In this document: positions 1-5,047 of the stretch, piece by piece
Numbering within the stretch: the first letter of the stretch is position 1
How the letters are laid out: the number at the start of each line of letters is the position of its first letter
Assembly: GCA_002438575.1 (NCBI GenBank)
Contig: DJPP01000048.1
Location: 6,063 to 11,938, forward strand
Source: Oscillospiraceae bacterium UBA6409
GTDB taxonomy: Bacteria > Bacillota > Clostridia > Oscillospirales > Oscillospiraceae
DNA length: 5,876 nucleotides
Direction: 5' to 3'
Notes under the pieces: model-generated
What the model was told of the DNA's origin: nothing
Databases searched by the model: none
Seen by the model: the letters and a program-made list of their open reading frames with translations, nothing else
Program-made: the position numbers and the translations under genes

Positions 1-276
1 GAGCATACCGCGGCGCTGGATCCCCAGACGGCCCAGCGGGTCATGGACATCACCGACCGCCTGGTCCGGGAGAACCACCTGACCACGCTGATGATCACCC
101 ACAATATGCGCGACGCCATCCACTACGGCAACCGCCTGCTGATGCTGCACAACGGGCGGATCGTGCTGGACATCTCCGGCGAGGAGAAGGCCCGGCTGAC
201 GGTGCCGGATCTGCTGGCGCTGTTCAGCAAGGTCAGCGGCCAGGAATACGACAACGACCGCGCCCTGCTGGCGTAA
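1..276 (+). CDS. ABC transporter ATP-binding protein, C-terminal part (COG1101, PhnK/TrpZ-like); 5' end outside window
   Basis: This is the last 91 codons of a cytoplasmic ABC ATPase; the N-terminal part with Walker A and the signature motif lies upstream of the window. The visible sequence opens with EHTAALDP, the catalytic Glu and D-loop that follow Walker B. The EHTAALDP form (rather than EPTSALDP) is typical of the ATPase of the TrpXYZ-type uptake systems (COG2984 binding protein, COG4120 permease, COG1101 ATPase). The H-switch follows in MITHNMRDAI at about residues 28-37. The tail LLALFSKVSGQEYDNDRALL also resembles that family. TAA is at 274-276. The partner binding-protein and permease genes would be expected to the left, out of view. 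The substrate cannot be told from this fragment; in streptococci related systems are linked to tryptophan. The family call is fairly secure, the substrate unknown. Confidence 0.85.
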   Translation, partial: EHTAALDPQTAQRVMDITDRLVRENHLTTLMITHNMRDAIHYGNRLLMLHNGRIVLDISGEEKARLTVPDLLALFSKVSGQEYDNDRALLA

Positions 277-283
277 ACACGAA

Positions 284-315
284 GCCGGGGACCGTCCGTA
301 AGGACGGTCCCCGGC
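284..315 (+). terminator. 14-bp hairpin after the ABC ATPase gene, probable terminator or 3'-end stabiliser without a U-tract
   Basis: Positions 284-297 pair perfectly with 302-315 around a GTAA loop, a GNRA-type tetraloop in RNA. It starts 7 bp after the stop codon, so it is well placed to end the upstream operon. The sequence after it (GCTCTGCG) has no T-run, so it is not a canonical intrinsic terminator. It may instead protect the 3' end, or terminate with help. The -35 element of the next gene begins 9 bp after it. Confidence 0.6.
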
Positions 316-324
316 GCTCTGCGC

Positions 325-353
325 TTGACGGGCTGTGCGGCGGATGGTATGAT
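325..353 (+). promoter_or_regulatory. Near-consensus sigma-A promoter for the small membrane-protein gene
   Basis: TTGACG (325-330) is followed after exactly 17 bp by TATGAT (348-353). TGG precedes the -10 element, giving an extended -10. Five of six bases match consensus in each box. Transcription would start near 359-361, giving a leader of about 39 nt before the ATG at 399. This excludes the in-frame ATG at 357 as the start. Confidence 0.8.
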
Positions 354-398
354 GGTATGCGGAAGCGCCGGGACCGTTCCGGCGCAGGGGAGGACGCC

Positions 399-623
399 AT
401 GAAAAAGATAGACAACTGCGAGAATTCCACCGTGCTGGTGGCGCTGCTGCTGGCGGGCATCCTGCTGGTCATGGGCGCCTACCGGCTGTTCTCCTGGCTG
501 TGCAGCCGGGGGCTGACGGACACGCTGACCTGGGTGCTGGGCGCGGCGGCGCTGGTGCTGGCGGCACTGGGCCTGCTGCTGGCGAGCCACAGCTTCAAGC
601 GGCTGAAGGAACTGCATCTGTAA
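399..623 (+). CDS. Small two-helix membrane protein of unknown function (74 aa)
   Basis: I do not recognise this family. The protein has a short polar N-terminus (MKKIDNCENS), one hydrophobic segment at about residues 11-32, a short connecting loop with Cys and Arg (about 33-43), a second hydrophobic segment at about 44-63, and a basic amphipathic tail (HSFKRLKELHL). This predicts a two-pass inner-membrane protein with a hairpin topology. The ATG at 399 is chosen because GGGGAGG (387-393) sits 5 bp upstream and because the promoter's predicted start is at about 360, after the alternative ATG at 357. It has its own promoter and its own strong terminator, so it is a single-gene unit between two transporter loci. 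Codon use is GC-rich like its neighbours, with no sign of recent transfer. A holin-like, toxin-like or regulatory small membrane protein are all possible; none is supported specifically. Confidence 0.7.
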   Translation: MKKIDNCENSTVLVALLLAGILLVMGAYRLFSWLCSRGLTDTLTWVLGAAALVLAALGLLLASHSFKRLKELHL

Positions 624-626
624 GAC

Positions 627-662
627 AACACCCCTGACCGGCAGGTCAGGGGTGTTCTTTTT
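627..662 (+). terminator. Strong intrinsic terminator, convergent between the small gene and the transporter operon
   Basis: Positions 627-639 pair perfectly with 644-656 (13 bp) around a GGCA loop, followed by CTTTTT (657-662). This is a canonical intrinsic terminator for the rightward gene. The stop codon of the leftward amidohydrolase gene (661-663) lies inside its T-run. Read leftward, the same hairpin begins right after that stop and is followed by only a weak GTCTT stretch, so it may act in both directions with lower efficiency leftward. Confidence 0.92.
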
Positions 663-2103
663 ACAGCTCGGGGATCACCGGCACGGCGTCCGCCGGGATG
701 GGGCAGTCGTACCCTGCCGCCGTCCGCTGCAGGAACTCGGCCTTGGCGGCCTCCAGCAGCGCGGGCTGCTCCAGCAGGTCGATGGCCGAGGCGCACAGGA
801 TCTTGCCCGCCTGTACCACGGCCTTGTGGCCGAGGCTGCTGGCGCCGCAGGAGACGTTCTGCCAGCTGTGGCCGGGGCAGCCGTTGGGCCACGCGGCTAT
901 GTACAGCTGCGCTGTGGGGCACTCCCAGCTGACGTCGCCCACGTCGGTGGAACCGGCGCAGAAGGCGTCGCCGGTAAACAGCGGCATCACAAAGTCGTTC
1001 ATGGCGTGGCTGCTCTGGGCTTGCAGCGCCTGCACCTGCGCGGCGTAGGTCGGGTCGGCCTGCCCGCAGCCGGGGACATAGCCCGCCGCGTCGAAGGTGG
1101 CGGCCAGCTTGTCGGCAAAGGATAGCTCCTCTGCGGTGTATTGGGGCACGCCGATCTCGGTCAGGTTCTTGTGCAGCAGCGCCTCCAGCGGGTGGTTGGG
1201 GATCGTCTCCGCGATCCCGTCGATGAACTTCCGGGTAAAGGTGGTGCCGGTCATCAGGGCCGCGCCCTCGGCGATCTTATCCACCCGGTCTTGCAGGGCC
1301 AGGGCCTTTTTCACCTGGTCGCACCGCACCATGTACAGCACGGAGGCCTCGGCGGGCACCACGTTGGGGCTGACGCCGCCGCCGTTGGTCACGCAGTAGT
1401 GGATGCGGGCCTTACCGTCCATGTGCTCCCGCAGGAACTCCACGCCCAGGTTCATCAGCGTCACGGCGTCCAGGGCGCTGCGGCCCTTTTCGGGGCAGCC
1501 GGCGGCGTGGGCGGCCACGCCATGGAACAGGTACTGCACCTGGATACAGGCGTTGCTGGAGCCGGTCACGGCCTCGCTGCAATCGGCAGGGTGCCAGGTC
1601 AGCGCCGCGTCAAGGCCGTACCACAGCTTCTCGCGGGCCATGAAGGCCTTGGCCGCGCCGCCCTCCTCGCCGGGGCAGCCGAAAAGGATCACGGTACCGG
1701 ACGCGCCGGTGTTCTGCAAATACTGCTTTACGCCGATCGCCGCCGATAGTGCGCCCGCGCCCAGCATATTGTGGCCGCAGCCGTGGCCGGTGCCGCCGGG
1801 GACCAGCGGCGTTTTCTCCGTCTGGCCCGCCTGCTGGCTCAGACCCGCCAGGGCGTCGTATTCCGCCAGGATGCCGATCACCGGCTTGCCGTGGCCGTAG
1901 CTGGCGGAGAAAGCCGTCTCGATGCCGCAGATGCCTTTCTCAACGGTGAAGCCCTCTTTCTCCGCTGCCTCGCACAGCAGCGCCGCGGACTTGTACTCCT
2001 GCAAGGACAGCTCGGCGCAGCCCCACAGCGCGTCGGAGACCTGGGTCACCAGGTCGGATTTTGCTTCAATGGCGGCCAGCGCCGCCTGCTTTTTTTCGTT
2101 CAT
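661..2103 (-). CDS. abgB: M20 family amidohydrolase, AbgB-like (p-aminobenzoyl-glutamate hydrolase subunit B family), 480 aa
   Basis: Predicted cytoplasmic metal-dependent hydrolase that cleaves an amide bond to release an amino acid. Length (480) and sequence follow E. coli AbgB (481 aa), which hydrolyses p-aminobenzoyl-glutamate together with AbgA. Visible motifs: GHGCGHN at 106-112 (metal-binding His), GCPGEEGG at 142-149 (catalytic Glu), TWHP at 169-172 (metal-binding His), the dimerisation-domain stretch HAAGCPEKGRSALDAV at 199-214, STDVGDVSW at 385-393, and GHK at 425-427. The C-terminal YDCPIP also matches AbgB. The ATG at 2103 has AGGAG 8-9 bp upstream and aligns with the family N-terminus. 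No AbgA-type subunit is in the window. As the last gene of an amino-acid ABC transporter operon, it likely processes the imported compound, which may be an N-acyl or N-aryl amino acid other than aminobenzoyl-glutamate. Family call secure; substrate inferred. Confidence 0.9.
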   Translation of the reverse strand: MNEKKQAALAAIEAKSDLVTQVSDALWGCAELSLQEYKSAALLCEAAEKEGFTVEKGICGIETAFSASYGHGKPVIGILAEYDALAGLSQQAGQTEKTPLVPGGTGHGCGHNMLGAGALSAAIGVKQYLQNTGASGTVILFGCPGEEGGAAKAFMAREKLWYGLDAALTWHPADCSEAVTGSSNACIQVQYLFHGVAAHAAGCPEKGRSALDAVTLMNLGVEFLREHMDGKARIHYCVTNGGGVSPNVVPAEASVLYMVRCDQVKKALALQDRVDKIAEGAALMTGTTFTRKFIDGIAETIPNHPLEALLHKNLTEIGVPQYTAEELSFADKLAATFDAAGYVPGCGQADPTYAAQVQALQAQSSHAMNDFVMPLFTGDAFCAGSTDVGDVSWECPTAQLYIAAWPNGCPGHSWQNVSCGASSLGHKAVVQAGKILCASAIDLLEQPALLEAAKAEFLQRTAAGYDCPIPADAVPVIPEL

Positions 2104-2128
2104 AGTGATATCTCCTGTCTGAAAGGCG

Positions 2129-2161
2129 GCACGCCCCGCCCCGCGATGGGACGGGGCGTGC
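2129..2161 (-). repeat. Intercistronic hairpin between the ATPase and amidohydrolase genes
   Basis: GCACGCCCCG (2129-2138) pairs with 2152-2161 over 10 bp. Three further G-C pairs (2139-2141 with 2148-2150) form inside, past a single bulged A, closing a six-base loop. There is no T-run leftward, so read-through is expected. It probably tunes processing or relative expression of the hydrolase. It lies 25 bp upstream of the hydrolase start. Confidence 0.6.
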
Positions 2162-2165
2162 ACGA

Positions 2166-2185
2166 AAGGAAGGAAGTAAGTAAGT
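2166..2185. repeat. Short tetranucleotide repeat, two AAGG then three AAGT units
   Basis: Five consecutive 4-bp units read AAGG, AAGG, AAGT, AAGT, AAGT on the + strand, in the spacer between the ATPase stop and the intercistronic hairpin. On the transcribed strand this gives a pyrimidine-rich ACTT/CCTT run. It is short and may be chance or slippage-derived. Confidence 0.4.
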
Positions 2186-2198
2186 TGGTATGGGTGCG

Positions 2199-2939
2199 TC
2201 ACAGGACCTTTTTCAAAAAGTCCTGCAGCCGGGCGCTCTGTGGGTGGTCAAAGATGTCCTCCGGCGTGCCCTGCTCGGCGATCTTTCCGGCGTCCATGAA
2301 CAGCACGCGGCTGCCCACCTCTTTGGCAAAGCCCATCTCGTGGGTGACCACCACCATGGTCATGCCGGACTGGGCCAGCTCCTGCATGACCTCCAGCACC
2401 TCGCCTACCATCTCCGGGTCCAGGGCGCTGGTGGGCTCGTCGAACAGCATGACCTCCGGCTCCATGGCCAGAGCCCGGACGATGGCCACACGCTGCTTCT
2501 GCCCACCGGACAGCTGGGCGGGGTAGTCGTTGGCTCTGTCCGCTAGACCGACACGCTGAAGCAGTGTCAGGGCCTTCTGTTCGGCCTCTGCCTTGGGGAC
2601 TTTTTTGATCTTGATGGGCGCCATGGTCAGGTTCTCCAGCACGGTCTTGTTGGGAAACAGGTTGAAGTGCTGGAACACCATGCCCATCTTCTGCCGGTGG
2701 AGGGGGAGGTCTACCTTCTTGCCGGTGATGTCCACCCCGTCGAAGACGATGGAGCCGGAGGTGGGCGTCTCCAGCAGGTTCAGGCTGCGGAGAAAGGTGC
2801 TCTTGCCGCCGCCGGAGGGGCCGATGACCGCGATGACGTCGCCCTTGTACACGTCCACCGTGACGCCGTCCAGCGCCCTGACGTCGCCGCCGTTGTAGTA
2901 TTTCTTCAGGTCCTTGACCTGGATAAGCGTCTGTGCCAT
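2199..2939 (-). CDS. glnQ: Polar amino-acid ABC transporter ATP-binding protein (GlnQ/HisP family), 246 aa
   Basis: This is the cytoplasmic ATPase that powers the PAAT importer formed with the two genes upstream. All motifs are present: Walker [10 protein letters not shown] at 40-48, Q-loop Gln90, signature LSGGQ at 143-147, Walker B VMLFDEP at 163-169, D-loop SALDP at 171-175, and H-switch His200 in [10 protein letters not shown]. Length (246) and the tail ([18 protein letters not shown]) are typical of the GlnQ group. Its ATG shares one base with the permease stop (TGATG), which implies translational coupling, and GGGAGG lies 10 bp upstream. Ten-base-scale context is compact, but a 95-bp spacer with a hairpin separates it from the amidohydrolase. 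The ATPase does not define the substrate; the symbol denotes the family rather than proven glutamine transport. Confidence 0.93.
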   Translation of the reverse strand: MAQTLIQVKDLKKYYNGGDVRALDGVTVDVYKGDVIAVIGPSGGGKSTFLRSLNLLETPTSGSIVFDGVDITGKKVDLPLHRQKMGMVFQHFNLFPNKTVLENLTMAPIKIKKVPKAEAEQKALTLLQRVGLADRANDYPAQLSGGQKQRVAIVRALAMEPEVMLFDEPTSALDPEMVGEVLEVMQELAQSGMTMVVVTHEMGFAKEVGSRVLFMDAGKIAEQGTPEDIFDHPQSARLQDFLKKVL

Positions 2940-3670
2940 CAGATATGCACCTCCCGCTGCTGCTTCCGCTTGCGCCCATAGCCGTTGTTCCGGTCGGCCT
3001 TCTTCATTTTTCTTTCAAAGTGACCGAACACCTTGCTGAGCACGAACGTCATGATAAAGTAGATGACGCCCACGATGACCAGCGGCTCGATGGGCAGGTA
3101 TGTGGCGCCCTTGACCACCAGGTACTGGGTCATCAGGTCGCCGATGAAGAACGTGGAGCCCAGGGACGTGTCCTTGATGATCATGATGAACTCGTTGCCC
3201 AGGGCGGGGAGGATGTTCTTCACTGCCTGGGGCACCACCACGAACCACATGGCCTTGCTCTCGCTGAAGCCCAGGCTCAGCGCTGCCTCCTTCTGTCCCG
3301 GATCCACCGCCTGGATGCCGGAACGGATGACCTCCGACACGTAGGCGGCGCTGTTGCAGATCAGGGCGATGGCGATGCAGAGGAACTTCTGCTTGTTCAG
3401 CGCCGGGATCAGAATGGGCAGGCCGAAATAGAAGAAGTACAGCTGCAGCAGCATGGGCGTGCCGCGGATGATCTCGATGTAGATGGTGGACAGCCAGCGC
3501 AGCGGCGGTATTTTGGACATCTTCATCAGCGCCAGTACCGACGCGAACACCGCGCCGAAGGCCACGGTGATGGCCGCCAGCGCCAGCGTGTACTCCACGC
3601 CGTCGATGAGGAACTTGTCCCAGTATTTCAGGAACAGGGCCGCCAGCTTTTCAAAGTCAATGAATTTCAT
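2939..3670 (-). CDS. Polar amino-acid ABC transporter permease (HisM/GlnP family), 243 aa
   Basis: Inner-membrane channel subunit of the importer. It is the only permease in the operon, so it probably acts as a homodimer. Hydrophobic segments lie at about 24-47, 71-91, 96-113 and 194-214, with a weaker one around 141-158. The family hallmark [13 protein letters not shown] is at 65-77. The EAA loop that docks on the ATPase runs from EAALSLG at 128-134 to NILPALGNE at 152-160. The C-terminus is strongly basic (residues 219-240). The ATG at 3670 has GAGG about 8 bp upstream. The stop overlaps the ATPase start by one base. Length and motifs fit the family well; substrate is set mainly by the binding protein. 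Confidence 0.93.
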   Translation of the reverse strand: MKFIDFEKLAALFLKYWDKFLIDGVEYTLALAAITVAFGAVFASVLALMKMSKIPPLRWLSTIYIEIIRGTPMLLQLYFFYFGLPILIPALNKQKFLCIAIALICNSAAYVSEVIRSGIQAVDPGQKEAALSLGFSESKAMWFVVVPQAVKNILPALGNEFIMIIKDTSLGSTFFIGDLMTQYLVVKGATYLPIEPLVIVGVIYFIMTFVLSKVFGHFERKMKKADRNNGYGRKRKQQREVHI

Positions 3671-3694
3671 GGTGATTTCCTCTTATTGTGTATA

Positions 3695-3727
3695 CGGCGG
3701 CGGGTACGGCTTTCGTACCCGCCGCCG
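3695..3727 (-). repeat. Long GC-rich hairpin between the binding-protein and permease genes
   Basis: Positions 3695-3708 pair perfectly with 3714-3727 (14 bp, almost all G-C) around a five-base loop, and TATA stretches on each side (3691-3694 and 3731-3734) could extend it past an internal loop. No T-run follows leftward. Hairpins in this position commonly protect the 3' end of the binding-protein message, so that the binding protein is made in excess of the membrane subunits. That role is inferred from position. Confidence 0.7.
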
Positions 3728-3742
3728 CGGTATATATCGGTG

Positions 3743-4630
3743 TCAGTCCAGAGTCAGCTCCTTGGCGTTCTCGCTCTTGCCCAGCTCCACGGCGGCGGCG
3801 TACCACTCGGCGTACTTGCCCTCGCTCTCGGCCTTTGCCAGCGCCTCGTTGACAGCGGCCAGCAGCTCCGTCTCGCCCTTGGAGATCAGCACCACGTTCT
3901 GCTCGAACTCCTCGGCCACCTCAAACTGCCAGTCGCAGATCATCAGCTCGGGGTTGGCGTCCACGATCATGTTGGCGTTGCCGATGGCCGCGGCCATGGC
4001 CTCGATGTTGCCGTTCTTGAGCTCCATAACGCCCACGGTGATGTCGCCGATCGGCACGGGGTTGGCATCAGGCAGTTGGCTGGTCAGCAGGTCCATCTGC
4101 AAAGAGGCGTTCTGGGCGCCCACATCCACGCCGGAGAAGTCCTCGGCCTTGGTGTACTTGGCGGCGTCCTCCTTCTTGATGAGGATCACCTGGTTGGACT
4201 CGTTGTCGCCGGCCACATAGCCGTTGGAGATCTCATAGTTGGCGGCTCTGTCCTCCGTCCAGGAGTAGCCGCTGAGGGACATATACACGCTGTTGGTGTA
4301 GACGGCGGTCTGGCAGGCATCAAAGCCCATGGCATCGATCTCCAGGTCCACACCCAGGTACTGGGCGATGTACTTGGCCAGCTCAATGTCGAAGCCCACA
4401 TACTGGTCCTGGCCGGTCTTGGAGGAGTCCACGAACTCCATGGGGGAGAAGTCGGGGCTGACCGCCACGGTCAGCACGCCGTCGGCCTTGATCTTTTCCA
4501 GCGCGTTGGCGGGCTCGGTGACGGCGGTGTCATCGGTCTTGTCATCGGCGGAGGTGTCGGCCTTGCTGCCGCAGGCCACCAGGGAAAGCGCCATCATCAG
4601 CGCCAGAAGCAGAGAAACAAACTTTTTCAT
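3743..4630 (-). CDS. Amino-acid ABC transporter substrate-binding lipoprotein (SBP family 3), 295 aa
   Basis: Extracytoplasmic ligand-binding lipoprotein of the importer. Signal peptide MKKFVSLLLALMMALSLVAC ends in a lipobox (LVAC), with Cys20 as the predicted lipid-anchored residue. An acidic Ser/Asp/Thr linker follows (about 21-40). The family-3 signature GFDIELAKYIAQYLG is at 79-93. LSGYSWTEDRAANYEISNGY (119-138) places Arg128 where HisJ and GlnH carry the Arg that holds the ligand carboxylate. Arg128 is the only arginine in the whole precursor. The region around NIEAMAAAIGNA (208-219) lacks the Asp usually found there for the ligand amino group. The ATG at 4630 is chosen because AAAGGA (4640-4645) precedes it and the lipoprotein signal starts here; the ATG at 4669 has no ribosome binding site. 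First structural gene of the operon, 72 bp upstream of the permease. Substrate unknown; arginine or an N-blocked amino acid are candidates. Confidence 0.93.
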   Translation of the reverse strand: MKKFVSLLLALMMALSLVACGSKADTSADDKTDDTAVTEPANALEKIKADGVLTVAVSPDFSPMEFVDSSKTGQDQYVGFDIELAKYIAQYLGVDLEIDAMGFDACQTAVYTNSVYMSLSGYSWTEDRAANYEISNGYVAGDNESNQVILIKKEDAAKYTKAEDFSGVDVGAQNASLQMDLLTSQLPDANPVPIGDITVGVMELKNGNIEAMAAAIGNANMIVDANPELMICDWQFEVAEEFEQNVVLISKGETELLAAVNEALAKAESEGKYAEWYAAAVELGKSENAKELTLD

Positions 4631-4654
4631 GGTCGTATATCCTTTCGTATATCG

Positions 4655-4668
4655 TGAATATTTATTCA
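4655..4668 (-). promoter_or_regulatory. Candidate ARG box 1 (ArgR/AhrC operator) next to the binding-protein ribosome binding site
   Basis: TGAATATTTATTCA is a perfect inverted repeat (TGAATA, two bases, TATTCA) and fits the ARG-box core TGAATWWWWATTCA exactly. On the coding strand, CATGAATAAATATTCACG matches the Bacillus consensus CATGAATAAAAATKCAAK, as I recall it, at 16 of 18 positions. It sits 10 bp upstream of the Shine-Dalgarno, about 190 bp downstream of the predicted transcription start, so it would act as a roadblock or looping site rather than by covering the promoter. Confidence 0.65.
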
Positions 4669-4696
4669 TGTATGAAATGTATATTTTCGGGAGAGG

Positions 4697-4780
4697 TCAG
4701 GCCGCGCGGTGCAGGCGGTGCGCCTGTCGTCGTCGCAGCAGCGCCATCGCGCCAACTCCCTTGCTGTGGTGATTTTTCAT
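4697..4780 (-). CDS. Candidate Arg-rich leader peptide (uORF), 27 aa, or 16 aa from the internal ATG at 4747
   Basis: A short ORF lies wholly inside the predicted leader of the transporter mRNA. The C-terminal part, MALLRRRQAHRLHRAA, can start at the ATG at 4747, which has a good Shine-Dalgarno (AAGGGAG, 8 bp spacing). An in-frame ATG at 4780 would add MKNHHSKGVGA and has a weaker AAAGG 11 bp away. Five of 16 residues are Arg, three of them consecutive CGA codons (4727-4735); two His codons are also present. CGA occurs in none of the 50 Arg codons I counted in the annotated proteins. The stop is at 4697-4699, 66 bp before the binding-protein ATG. A CAGGCG/CGCCTG hairpin (4712-4726) overlaps the codons after the CGA run. 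I see no terminator after it, so any control would be by translation, mRNA stability or Rho rather than classic attenuation. It could be a non-translated chance ORF. Confidence 0.4.
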   Translation of the reverse strand: MKNHHSKGVGAMALLRRRQAHRLHRAA

Positions 4781-4861
4781 GGTGTGTACCGCCTTTCCGG
4801 TGTGCGTTTTCCGGAGGCGGGCTTGCCGACATCCGGTGCATCTCTCTCGTTGATGTTGCAT

Positions 4862-4890
4862 AATTTACCACCGTTGACTGAAAATGTCAA
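4862..4890 (-). promoter_or_regulatory. Sigma-A promoter of the transporter-hydrolase operon
   Basis: On the - strand TTGACA (4885-4890, perfect) is followed after 17 bp by TAAATT (4862-4867), preceded by TGG as an extended -10. Transcription would start near 4855, leaving a leader of about 225 nt before the binding-protein ATG. ARG box 2 ends 8 bp upstream of the -35. I see no comparable second promoter closer to the gene. Confidence 0.8.
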
Positions 4891-4898
4891 GGCAAATT

Positions 4899-4912
4899 TG
4901 AATATTTATTCG
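4899..4912 (-). promoter_or_regulatory. Candidate ARG box 2 (ArgR/AhrC operator) upstream of the -35 element
   Basis: TGAATATTTATTCG on the + strand is identical to ARG box 1 over 13 bp (TGAATATTTATTC) and has one mismatch from a perfect inverted repeat. Its centre is 244 bp from that of box 1, about 23 helical turns. A weaker partial match, TGAATATACTTACA, lies at 4931-4944 with its centre 32 bp further out. Position just upstream of the promoter suits either activation or loop-mediated repression. Confidence 0.6.
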
Positions 4913-4996
4913 CGCAATATGCGATTTTGGTGAATATACTTACAGCGCCGGATGAGACGACGGGTCATTTGCACCAAAATGACGGGACCCGCACGC
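4913..4996. other. Non-coding stretch between the hpf terminator and the operon promoter
   Basis: No gene is seen here. It contains a small CGCA-ATA-TGCG palindrome (4913-4923), the partial ARG-box-like sequence at 4931-4944, and two overlapping inverted repeats: GTCATTT/AAATGAC (4964-4970 with 4977-4983) and CGGGTC/GACCCG (4961-4966 with 4986-4991), which exclude each other. Their role, if any, is unknown. Confidence 0.4.
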
Positions 4997-5028
4997 AAAA
5001 AAAGAGCACCGCCTTGCGGCGGTGCTCT
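4997..5028 (-). terminator. Strong intrinsic terminator of hpf
   Basis: On the - strand an 11-bp perfect stem (5003-5013 with 5018-5028) closes a GCAA tetraloop (GNRA type) and is followed by seven T residues (4997-5003, the first overlapping the stem). It begins 19 bp after the hpf stop codon. It separates hpf from the downstream transporter operon. Confidence 0.95.
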
Positions 5029-5047
5029 CTCAGGTTTTGTATGTGAA

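Noticed and set aside
357..623. Small membrane protein starting at the ATG at 357
   Set aside because: The predicted transcription start is at about 360, and the ATG at 399 has a strong GGGGAGG.
123..922. Leftward frames of 147-164 codons across 123-922
   Set aside because: They cross the terminator at 627-662 and the promoter at 325-353, run antisense to or overlap better genes, and have Gln/Arg/Pro/Ala-rich shadow composition.
661..2202. Longer amidohydrolase starting at a GTG that overlaps the ATPase stop (GTGA)
   Set aside because: The extra 33 residues are encoded by the spacer hairpin and tetranucleotide repeat and look unlike AbgB, while the ATG at 2103 has an AGGAG at good distance. 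The GTGA overlap is still a possible minor start.
2933..4657. 574-codon open frame on the + strand
   Set aside because: It is antisense to the permease and binding-protein genes, which have clear motifs, and its His/Val/Leu/Gly-rich composition is what the reverse complement of GC-rich codons gives.
3743..4669. Binding protein starting 13 codons earlier at the ATG at 4669
   Set aside because: There is no ribosome binding site before 4669, and the extension would displace the lipoprotein signal peptide; that ATG is part of ARG box 1.
4630..4855. T-box or metabolite riboswitch in the binding-protein leader
   Set aside because: I could find no T-box sequence, no recognisable aptamer core and no terminator/antiterminator pair with a U-run.
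4662..4871. 69-codon frame on the - strand across the operon leader
   Set aside because: It starts almost at the predicted transcription start, has no ribosome binding site, and has a low-complexity translation; the shorter Arg-rich ORF in another frame is better supported.
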